Shown: positions 56,490 to 64,000 of the stretch, in pieces
How positions within the stretch are numbered: position 1 is the stretch's first letter
How the letters are laid out: each line of letters starts with the position of its first letter
DNA from: Dyadobacter sp. CY356
GTDB lineage: Bacteria > Bacteroidota > Bacteroidia > Cytophagales > Spirosomataceae
NCBI RefSeq assembly: GCF_021440195.1
Contig: NZ_JAJTSZ010000001.1
Location: 744,001-808,000, forward strand
Direction of reading: 5' to 3'
Length of the DNA: 64,000 nucleotides
Position numbers and translations under genes: made by a program
The notes under the pieces: generated by a model
Told to the model about the DNA's origin: nothing
The model's input: only the letters and a program-made list of their open reading frames with translations
The model's database searches: none

Positions 56490-57338
56490 ATGGAAAATAA
56501 GGATAAACCGGAGGATTATATAAAAAAGATCCATTTTGAGGAAACAACTCCTTCACAAGCAGACCTTAACAGGCTCAGAAAACGGATATGGAATGATATT
56601 GGTGAGCCTGAGAAACGTGCAATTTGGTGGAAACAGTTACATTTCGTTGTCGCAGCTGCCATTTCAATCCTAATTGTTTCGGTCGGTATTGGTTGGTGGA
56701 GCAGCAGGTCTGAGCGTTATCAGACTGCCTATGGAGAAATTCGTAAACTAACATTGGAGGATGGATCTCAGGTGACGCTCAATGCAAATTCTGTGATGAG
56801 GATCGGGGATAAGCTCGCTGAAAACGCGGTGCGTGAAGTTTGGCTGGAAGGGGAGGCCTACTTTGATATTGCCAAACGAAAAGGAGCGAAGTTTATCGTT
56901 CATACTTCCAAAGCGGATGTGGAAGTGCTCGGTACAGAATTTAACGTTACGACGCGCAGGCAAAATACAAAAGTGATGCTGCATGAAGGAAAGGTAAAAC
57001 TACACGCGCCAAATGCGCCGGCCATCATGATGAAACCAGGTGATCTGGCGACGGTGGGGGATCAAAAACAACCGATCAAAGTCAGGGTGGTACGGCCTGA
57101 ACTGTATGATTCGTGGAAAGAATCAATGTACATCCTCGATGACAAGCCAGTTGGCGAAATCGCTGAGATGCTTCAGGATAATTACGGAATCCGTGTCACT
57201 TTCTCAGACACATCTTTTTTAAACAAAAGACTAAAAGGAAAGTTGAGCCTTACTTCTACGTCAGATTTTGTAACAAACCTGGCGACCATTCTTGATTTGG
57301 AAGTGGAAAAGAAGGAGGATACTTATCTTTTTAAATAG
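56490..57338 (+). CDS. FecR family anti-sigma factor
   Basis: 282 residues. Cytoplasmic N-terminal part (~1-50), one transmembrane helix (FVVAAAISILIVSVGIGWW, ~52-71), periplasmic FecR domain (EIRKLTLEDGSQVTLNANSV, EVWLEGEAYFDIAKR, KADVEVLGTEFNV) and the C-terminal DUF4974 domain (LDDKPVGEIAEMLQDNYGIR). It relays a signal from the STN domain of the SusC partner to the ECF sigma factor. Confidence 0.92.
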   Translation: MENKDKPEDYIKKIHFEETTPSQADLNRLRKRIWNDIGEPEKRAIWWKQLHFVVAAAISILIVSVGIGWWSSRSERYQTAYGEIRKLTLEDGSQVTLNANSVMRIGDKLAENAVREVWLEGEAYFDIAKRKGAKFIVHTSKADVEVLGTEFNVTTRRQNTKVMLHEGKVKLHAPNAPAIMMKPGDLATVGDQKQPIKVRVVRPELYDSWKESMYILDDKPVGEIAEMLQDNYGIRVTFSDTSFLNKRLKGKLSLTSTSDFVTNLATILDLEVEKKEDTYLFK

Positions 57339-57451
57339 CACGGATAAAATTAAAAAAATTCAAATAAAAATCATAAAAAAACGGGAAATGTGAATTGTTC
57401 ACCTGTTTGACATGTGTAAGCGATACAAATCACCAAATCATTGTTTTTACT

Positions 57452-60400
57452 ATGAAAAGAATTCTCCAATTACTTTCCATATCCACTTTGCTGCTCAATG
57501 CAGGAGCCTTTTGCGAGGCTTCACCACAGCAGGTCATCGCGGCAGTTTTCCGGAAATCCGAGCCGGTGCGGCAACAGGAGGACGCAAACAGCGTCATACT
57601 TTACCTTGGTAAGCTGGAGGCCATTCACAAAGTAAATTTCGTTTATCAGCGCGAATTGATCGATGGTAAACAGCTGCCTTTTTACATCGATGAAAAAGAA
57701 AATGTTGAGAGCATCCTCCGGCGAATCCTGCCACCGCTAAATTTAAAGTATAAAAAACTGAAAGGCGGAGGTTATACCATTCTTCCTGCAAAACCATCAA
57801 AATCAGGAACTGAACGGACGGTACCCGTTAAAACGGTTGCGCGGGAGAGCAGTAATCTGATGATGTTGCCCAGGCTGGAAGCTGAACCAACAGGTGCCGT
57901 AATAAAAATGTCGGAAGCAACCATCAAAGGAAAAGTGACCGATCAGGTTACCGGAGAGGGGCTTCCGGGCGTGAATATTGTAATTAAAGGAACGCAAAAA
58001 GGTACTGCAACAGATGTGGACGGCAACTTCGTTCTTCAGGTACCCGATAAATTGGTAACCCTGGTATTTAGTTTTGTAGGTTATGAAATGCAGGAAGTTG
58101 CGTTGAATAACAATTCGGAGCTTAAAATAGCAATGGCAGCCGATAACAAGTCACTCGAAGAAGTAATCGTTGTAGGTTTTGGTACCCAGAAAAAAATTAA
58201 TGCAACCGGTGCGATCTCGACCATTGGGACGAAAGAACTGGTTCAATCACCGGTTGCTAATATCAGTAATTCACTGGTAGGCCGCTTGCCCGGACTTTTC
58301 GCAACCCAGTCGGGCGGTGAACCGGGTAATGATGGTTCAAAGATCCGTATCCGGGGTGTTGGGACATTCTCCGGAAATACTGACCCACTTACATTGGTGG
58401 ATGGTATTCAGGTCGACAATTATAACAACATTGATCCTAACGAAATTGAGTCGGTGACGATTTTGAAAGATGCTTCTTCGACAGCCGTTTACGGTATCAG
58501 GGGAGCGAATGGCGTATTGATCATAACTACAAAAAGAGGAAAGGTTGGTCCGCCAAAAATTAGCTACACTTTTAACCAGGGTTTCAACTCGTTTACCGAC
58601 ATGCGCAAGATGATGAACAGCGCAGATTATGCTACACATTTTAACGAAGCGCTGGAAGCAGATGCCTATGTTACCGGCAGCGTATATACACCAAGGTACA
58701 CGGCCGAAGACATTGAATTATACCGGAACGGGAAGGATCCTGTGTTCCATCCAAACGTCAACTGGGCTGATGTGATGTTCAAAAAGGCATCCAAGCAGTC
58801 GCAGCATAATGTTAGTATCAGTGGTGGTACACAAAAGGTACGTTATTTTGTCTCAGCCGGTCTTTTCAATCAGGAAGGGTTGTTTAAAGATACCAAAGAA
58901 GTTACTGACGCGTTTTCGCCGCAATCCATTTTTCGCCGCTATAATATTCGCTCCAATTTTAACTTTGATCTTACTAAACGCCTGAAAATGTCGCTGGATC
59001 TTTCGTCTCAGACGGAAACGCGCAGCGGCAATAATGGAACGAATACGGAACGTGTTGTAGGAGACATCTTTCGGGCCAGTCCGCTGGAAACACCTGGTGT
59101 TGTGGATGGAAAGGTGGTTAATATTTTTACCGGAGCGCGTAACAATCCATATGTCTCGTTACTTTACCCCAATCTTGCTGGTGGTCTTAAAAGATCATAC
59201 CGCAATTACCTGAATGCCAATTTCCGCCTGGACTATGATCTGGGATTTCTGCTCGACGGGCTGTCTACCCATGGTAATGTAGCTGTCCAGACATTTAATG
59301 ATCAACAGATTGTGAACACCAAAACGCTGATCACTTACCTGGCGACGCGGCTTCCTGATGGTACAATCAACTATGTGCCATCCACCACAGATGCACAATT
59401 CGGCTTCACACAGACAGGGACTTACAACCGCAGGATCACCGCGGAATTCGGTATTGATTACAAGAAAAGTTTTGGCAAGCACAACGTGACGGGCCTTCTG
59501 CTTTATAACCAGCAGAAAACATTTGATCCGACATTGGCCTTTTTAGTGCCAAAGGGATATCAGAGTTTTGTAGGAAGAGTTACTTACGATTACGGCGGGA
59601 GATACCTTGCAGAAGTAAATGTAGGGTATAATGGTACCGAAAATTTTGCACCAGGTAAACGGTTTGGCTTTTTTCCTGCCTATTCCCTTGGGTGGGTAGC
59701 CTCTCAGGAGTCATTTTTTCCAAAAAACGAAGTGGTAACATTCCTGAAATTCAGGGGCTCATATGGAGAAGTGGGTAATGATAATATCGGAGGAACTCGT
59801 TTTCTGTACAGGCCAACCAGCTATTCGAGCGTGGCTAACATGTATTATTTTGGCAATGTGGGATCAACTTACACGGGTTATACAGGAATCCGGGAAGATG
59901 CTACCGGTAATCCAAATGTGACCTGGGAGCGCGCGGTGAAGCAAAATGTGGGTATGGAAGTCTTTTTCTGGAAGGATAAGATCAAATTTACGGCAGACCT
60001 GTTCAGTGAGCAGCGGAGTGATATTTTAGCTACACGCCAGTCCATATCGTCTATTTCCGGTTTGTCGCAGCCTGCGAATAATCTTGGTAAAATGGAAAAT
60101 AAGGGTTTTGAAACTGATATTTCATACTCGGGCAATGTTGGTCAGCTTGGCTATCGCATCGGTGCCAATTACAGCTTTGCAAGAAACAAAGTGCTTTTCA
60201 GAGATGAGGTTCCGAATGTTTACGCATATCAGAACCGTACCGGGCAGAGATTGGGTCAAAATTTTGGACTGATCGCGCAGGGATTATACAACAGCTGGGA
60301 AGAGGTGAATGACCCTTCTCGTCCTGTTTATTCATATTCAAATAATAAAGTCCAGCCGGGTGATATCAAGTATCTGGACTACAATGGTGACGGGCAGATT

Positions 60401-60940
60401 AACGACTTTGATGCTGTGCCGATAGGTTATTCCAACTTACCTGAAAAAACTTTTGGGGCGTCGCTGGGACTTAATTTTAAAGGCTTTGATATTTCTGTTC
60501 TTTTTCAGGGCGTAGGCAATGTATCACACTATTACACGCGCTTTCAAAGGGGTACGGGTTATGGACAGGCGCCGCCGGAAGGCTCTGCTGATTACATGAA
60601 CGAGAGCTGGACAGCTCAGCGGTATGCGGCCGGACTGCCAATCAACTTTCCCCGGTTTTCTGTAAACAGCAACCCGAATGGGGCCGGGTCGTCCTATTGG
60701 CTGGCAGATGCGAGTTACGTCAGGATAAAAAATGCCGAGATCGGTTACCGGTTCGACCAGGGAATCCTGAAAAAACTGGGCATGAGCTCCTGCCGAATTT
60801 ATGTAAATGCAAATAACTTGTTTACCTGGAAAAAAATGTATCCCGGCATTGATCCTGAAAATACATCAACAGGAGATACCAACACAGAACCATACCCTTT
60901 GGTCCGTACAATCAATGCAGGACTTAACCTCAATTTCTGA
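57452..60940 (+). CDS. SusC/RagA family TonB-dependent receptor with STN domain
   Basis: About 1162 residues. Signal peptide (LLSISTLLLNAGAFCEA), an STN signalling domain at the N-terminus (AIHKVNFVYQRELIDGKQLP), a carboxypeptidase-D-like repeat (IKGKVTDQVTGEGLPGVNIV), the plug (VGFGTQKKINATGAISTI, IRIRGVGTF, DASSTAVYGIRGANGVLIIT) and a 22-strand barrel ending NAGLNLNF. The STN domain pairs with the FecR and sigma genes upstream. Imports oligosaccharides or peptides with its SusD partner. Start at ATG 57452 rather than 57395, which gives the signal peptide. Confidence 0.93.
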   Translation: MKRILQLLSISTLLLNAGAFCEASPQQVIAAVFRKSEPVRQQEDANSVILYLGKLEAIHKVNFVYQRELIDGKQLPFYIDEKENVESILRRILPPLNLKYKKLKGGGYTILPAKPSKSGTERTVPVKTVARESSNLMMLPRLEAEPTGAVIKMSEATIKGKVTDQVTGEGLPGVNIVIKGTQKGTATDVDGNFVLQVPDKLVTLVFSFVGYEMQEVALNNNSELKIAMAADNKSLEEVIVVGFGTQKKINATGAISTIGTKELVQSPVANISNSLVGRLPGLFATQSGGEPGNDGSKIRIRGVGTFSGNTDPLTLVDGIQVDNYNNIDPNEIESVTILKDASSTAVYGIRGANGVLIITTKRGKVGPPKISYTFNQGFNSFTDMRKMMNSADYATHFNEALEADAYVTGSVYTPRYTAEDIELYRNGKDPVFHPNVNWADVMFKKASKQSQHNVSISGGTQKVRYFVSAGLFNQEGLFKDTKEVTDAFSPQSIFRRYNIRSNFNFDLTKRLKMSLDLSSQTETRSGNNGTNTERVVGDIFRASPLETPGVVDGKVVNIFTGARNNPYVSLLYPNLAGGLKRSYRNYLNANFRLDYDLGFLLDGLSTHGNVAVQTFNDQQIVNTKTLITYLATRLPDGTINYVPSTTDAQFGFTQTGTYNRRITAEFGIDYKKSFGKHNVTGLLLYNQQKTFDPTLAFLVPKGYQSFVGRVTYDYGGRYLAEVNVGYNGTENFAPGKRFGFFPAYSLGWVASQESFFPKNEVVTFLKFRGSYGEVGNDNIGGTRFLYRPTSYSSVANMYYFGNVGSTYTGYTGIREDATGNPNVTWERAVKQNVGMEVFFWKDKIKFTADLFSEQRSDILATRQSISSISGLSQPANNLGKMENKGFETDISYSGNVGQLGYRIGANYSFARNKVLFRDEVPNVYAYQNRTGQRLGQNFGLIAQGLYNSWEEVNDPSRPVYSYSNNKVQPGDIKYLDYNGDGQINDFDAVPIGYSNLPEKTFGASLGLNFKGFDISVLFQGVGNVSHYYTRFQRGTGYGQAPPEGSADYMNESWTAQRYAAGLPINFPRFSVNSNPNGAGSSYWLADASYVRIKNAEIGYRFDQGILKKLGMSSCRIYVNANNLFTWKKMYPGIDPENTSTGDTNTEPYPLVRTINAGLNLNF

Positions 60941-60947
60941 TATCCCG

Positions 60948-62777
60948 ATGAAAAAACGATACCTGATCTTTACGCTTATTTGCTGTATGCTGGCGCAATC
61001 GTGCGAAAACGAATTTCTTGATAAAGCACCCGGCGTAGACCTTACCGAAGATAATGCCTTCCTTGACAAGGCGAGTCTGGAAATTTTCATGGCCACGATT
61101 TATAAATATGGTTTGCACTCCAATTTTCGTTACCGTCTTCAGGGAGAAACGGTAAATACCACGCAGGCAAATGCATATACACCCTTTTCGCAGGTGAATG
61201 CCACTGATGTGATCCATCCAAGTTCGAGCATCAGCGATGAAGGCGATGCTTCCGAGGCTGCATTTGTCCATTCCAACCGTTGGAATGAGGGTGTGGTGCT
61301 GCCTGCCACGATTGTAAACCTGGAAGATTACCGCTATTTCATCCGATGGATCGCTTTGCGTCAGATCAACCTGGTTTTGAAACGGATTGATGAAGTACCC
61401 GATGCCGACGAAGCGTATAAAAAACAGATTCGGGCTGAGGTGAAATTTATTCGCGCATTGAATTACATGGAAATGATCAAGCGTTACGGTGGTGTGCCGA
61501 TCGTCGATCAGGTATTTGAAGCGGAAGTTAAAATTGAAGTGCCCCGGTCTTCCTTCGAAGAATGTGTCAATTTTATTTTAAAGGATCTCGAAGAAGCCTA
61601 CACGGATCTTCCGGCAGTATACTCAGCATCTCAAACGGGGCGGGCTACTTCGGTTGCTGCGCTCGCATTGAAATCGGAGGTGCTGCTATATGCGGCGAGC
61701 CCACAATTTAACACAGCAACGCCTGTGCTGAACATGGGAAATGCATCGGATAACAAGCTGATCTGTTATGGAAACTATGACGCTAATCGCTGGAAACTGG
61801 CTGCTGACGCTGCCAAACAGGCCATCAATTTAGCACTCGCCAACGGATACGGACTCATCGACGAGGCAGCGAACAGGAACCCAAAAGACCTGGACAACGG
61901 AACATCCGGACCTCTGGGGAATTACCGCGCTTCATGGGAAACAACAAACAATAAGGAGCTGATTCTGATGTATCAGGGCGGAGCTGCGGCAGCAGGAGGT
62001 ATCACTAATATTGGTAATGCACCTCTTACATTTTGGAACCCGGCATGTTATGGTTCTTTCTGGAGCGGTATTTCGGTCCCGTTAAATTTTATCAAAAAAT
62101 ATGAAAAAATGGATGGCACGCCCCAGACCTGGGATGCTACCGGGGGAAGCGACCTGATCGCTAAATATGCAGAACTGGATCCACGCTTTAAGCAAACAAT
62201 GTCGTACACCAATAGCTACTATACGGCAAGAGACCCCATAGCTCAGATTTACAATGGCGGGAAGGATTATGTCAACTGCAAAGGTGGAGTTTGGCTTAGA
62301 AAATACATTCCAAGAAATGCGACCAATGCGAATTTTGTTATGAATGACGTTTTGTTTCGGGTCAACGAATTGTACCTCAATTATGCCGAAGCGCTAAATG
62401 AAGCTTCGGGTCCTGTGGCAGAAGCTTATACGGCTGTCAATGCGATCCGCAACCGTTCGGGCATGCCAAACCTTCCCGCCGGATTGACCAAAGACCAGTT
62501 TCGTGAGCGTGTACGTAATGAAATTGCGATAGAATTGGTCAACGACGACCACCGGTTCTGGGATATAAAACGCTGGCTGATTGCAGAACAGGAGGGGGTA
62601 ATGACCGGGGCTTTTCAGGGCTTGGAGATCAACAGATCAGGAAGCACCGGCAACTATAAATATTCCTGGAAACCATATGTGTTTGAAACCCGCACCTTTA
62701 ACAAAAATATGTACCTGCACCCTTTCCCGCAAAACGAAGTCATGAAGGGAAATCTCACCCAGAATCCGGGTTGGTAG
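60948..62777 (+). CDS. SusD/RagB family nutrient-binding lipoprotein
   Basis: 609 residues. Lipoprotein signal peptide (YLIFTLICCMLAQSC; Cys at about 18) followed by the SusD TPR-type N-terminal region (RWIALRQINLVLKRIDEVPD, RAEVKFIRALNYMEMIKRYGGVPIV), the variable middle and the conserved end (LNYAEALNEASGP, INAIRNRSGMPNLP, RNEIAIELVNDDHRFWDIKRW, YLHPFPQNEV, LTQNPGW). The ATG at 60948 is 7 nt past the SusC stop, coupling the pair. It captures substrate at the outer surface and passes it to SusC. Confidence 0.93.
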   Translation: MKKRYLIFTLICCMLAQSCENEFLDKAPGVDLTEDNAFLDKASLEIFMATIYKYGLHSNFRYRLQGETVNTTQANAYTPFSQVNATDVIHPSSSISDEGDASEAAFVHSNRWNEGVVLPATIVNLEDYRYFIRWIALRQINLVLKRIDEVPDADEAYKKQIRAEVKFIRALNYMEMIKRYGGVPIVDQVFEAEVKIEVPRSSFEECVNFILKDLEEAYTDLPAVYSASQTGRATSVAALALKSEVLLYAASPQFNTATPVLNMGNASDNKLICYGNYDANRWKLAADAAKQAINLALANGYGLIDEAANRNPKDLDNGTSGPLGNYRASWETTNNKELILMYQGGAAAAGGITNIGNAPLTFWNPACYGSFWSGISVPLNFIKKYEKMDGTPQTWDATGGSDLIAKYAELDPRFKQTMSYTNSYYTARDPIAQIYNGGKDYVNCKGGVWLRKYIPRNATNANFVMNDVLFRVNELYLNYAEALNEASGPVAEAYTAVNAIRNRSGMPNLPAGLTKDQFRERVRNEIAIELVNDDHRFWDIKRWLIAEQEGVMTGAFQGLEINRSGSTGNYKYSWKPYVFETRTFNKNMYLHPFPQNEVMKGNLTQNPGW

Positions 62778-62826
62778 GGGCAGAAAATATAAATCATCAA
62801 GTTCCGGAACAGCAACAATCATTATT

Positions 62827-64000
62827 ATGAAATTATCTTTAATATTCAAAACCTGTATCCTCCTTTTTCCCTATCTCATGATCGGGTCGCTGCGGGCACA
62901 GCGTTCGGGAGCGGCTGATACGGTCGTTATAGCCCAGAAGCCTAATGAGGTCAGCATAGGGTTTGGCAAACAACCTGCCAATCTGGTGACCAGTGCCATT
63001 TCAACGGTGAAGGGAACAGAACTGGAAAAGAATTTTACATTGAATCTGGGCAATACGCTCTTTGGTCGTCTGCCTGGTCTGACCGTAGCGCAGGGTGGCT
63101 CCGAGCCTGGGGCTTCAACGCCAAGCCTTTTTGTAAGAGGGATCAACACCCTTGGCGGTGCAAGCAGCGCACCGCTCTATGTCATCGACGGATTTATCAG
63201 TAATGGCAGTGGGCCATCAAATGCATTTATGCAACTGATGCCGGAGGAAATAGAATCCATTTCTGTTCTGAAAGATGCCTCTGCAACCGCTGTATATGGC
63301 GCCAGGGCTGCAAACGGGGTGATTCTGATCACCACAAAAGCAGGACAGAACGGACCATTGAAAGTTTCCTTCACAACCAAGCAGGGATTCAACCAGGCCC
63401 AGTATCTTCCCAAATTCCTGAATTCTTATAATTATGCATCGCTTTATAATGAAGCCTTGCGTAATGACGGGTTGACCGAGCGTTATACCCAGGCTGATCT
63501 GGATGCCTATCAGAACGGAACTGATCCGTACTTTCACCCGGATGTGAACTGGTATGATCAGGTGTTGCGCAAAACTGCTCCTGTATCTGGCTATAACCTT
63601 ACTTTCAGCGGTGGAGATAACTATGTCCGGTATTTTGTCATGCTCAATGCGTTGAACAGCCAGGGTTTATTTAAGAAATTTGGCGATCAGAATGATGAGA
63701 GTTCCAATTCTAAATATTCCAAATACAACTTCCGTACTAACCTGGATGTTAACCTGACGTCCCGTTTGTCAGCCGAATTTAAGATTGCCGGCTCGGTGGA
63801 GCAGACCATCAATCCAAACAATTATACCACCGGTGGAACTTTCAACCTGCTGGCATCGCTGCCGCCAAATGCATTCCCGGTATATAATCCGGACGGTTCC
63901 TATGGCGGCAATTCGCTCTATGCCAATCCGGTTGGTAATATGTTGTCTACCGGCTTTTATAGAAACAATTCCCGGACGATCTTGTCATCTTTAAAGCTCA
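62827..64000 (+). CDS. Second SusC/RagA-type TonB-dependent receptor (partial)
   Basis: Open to the window edge; the first 391 codons are visible. Signal peptide (FKTCILLFPYLMIGSLRAQ), then the plug directly (ISTVKGTELEKNFTLNLGNT, SLFVRGINTLGGASSAPLYV, DASATAVYGARAANGVILIT) and barrel strands. Unlike the first SusC it has neither an STN domain nor the carboxypeptidase-D-like repeat, so it does not signal through FecR. It begins 49 nt after the SusD stop, probably the same transcript. Confidence 0.88.
   Translation, partial: MKLSLIFKTCILLFPYLMIGSLRAQRSGAADTVVIAQKPNEVSIGFGKQPANLVTSAISTVKGTELEKNFTLNLGNTLFGRLPGLTVAQGGSEPGASTPSLFVRGINTLGGASSAPLYVIDGFISNGSGPSNAFMQLMPEEIESISVLKDASATAVYGARAANGVILITTKAGQNGPLKVSFTTKQGFNQAQYLPKFLNSYNYASLYNEALRNDGLTERYTQADLDAYQNGTDPYFHPDVNWYDQVLRKTAPVSGYNLTFSGGDNYVRYFVMLNALNSQGLFKKFGDQNDESSNSKYSKYNFRTNLDVNLTSRLSAEFKIAGSVEQTINPNNYTTGGTFNLLASLPPNAFPVYNPDGSYGGNSLYANPVGNMLSTGFYRNNSRTILSSLKL

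Overview
The window comes from the chromosome of a Bacteroidota bacterium, most likely order Cytophagales (Dyadobacter/Spirosoma-like; this is inferred from gene content, not measured). Supporting signs are a type IX secretion sorting domain, SusC/SusD pairs with an ECF sigma/FecR module, a BamD - RNA polymerase omega - CoaBC - DUF4835 housekeeping cluster, tetratricopeptide sensor kinases, and a TTG-N19-TAnnTTTG promoter in front of the tRNA gene.

Layout. 1-7651 is housekeeping: an OstA-like protein, a T9SS cargo protein, BamD, omega, CoaBC, DUF4835 and a truncated small gene on the minus strand, with tilS divergent. A tRNA-Ser(UGA) at 7862-7946 is followed by a decayed tyrosine recombinase, the scar of an integrated element. 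8817-10123 is a two-gene unit made of a DUF692 (MNIO) enzyme and a 50-residue Cys-rich precursor-like peptide that ends in DPCPGCGMG, a probable RiPP pathway. 11022-12983 holds a nucleotide-sugar-type epimerase and an AraC regulator.

13210-28638 is a regulated catabolic island. Five plus-strand genes encode two alpha/beta hydrolases, an amidohydrolase, an MBL hydrolase and an alginate-export-type porin. They are flanked by two paralogous TPR sensor kinases; the second is paired with a sigma-54 activator and is divergent from a polysaccharide-deacetylase-like gene. Paired 18-bp palindromes and a -24/-12-like promoter motif recur in front of both kinases and the deacetylase gene, which points to one shared regulon.

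28762-42473 is mixed accessory DNA: an IS3 orfA remnant, AKR + AraC, an amidase, a Crp/Fnr regulator, a CE15-like esterase, a beta-barrel protein, a LytTR/LytS two-component pair, a lanthipeptide-precursor-like small ORF, a lipoprotein, another AraC regulator and an SDR. A roughly 100-bp element with 21-bp-spaced direct repeats flanks the LytTR region twice with identical geometry.

42823-53381 is a conflict-system-like block on the minus strand. It encodes a giant amidase_2-caspase-SGNH fusion, an unknown 252-residue protein, and a tightly coupled operon of a CHAT/caspase-like protease, an nSTAND-type ATPase and a WG/LRR/TPR protein. This block and the DUF692/peptide pair are the strongest candidates for undescribed biology.

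53779-64000 is a glycan-use region: a clan GH-A hydrolase, ECF sigma factor, FecR anti-sigma factor, SusC, SusD and a second SusC cut by the window end.
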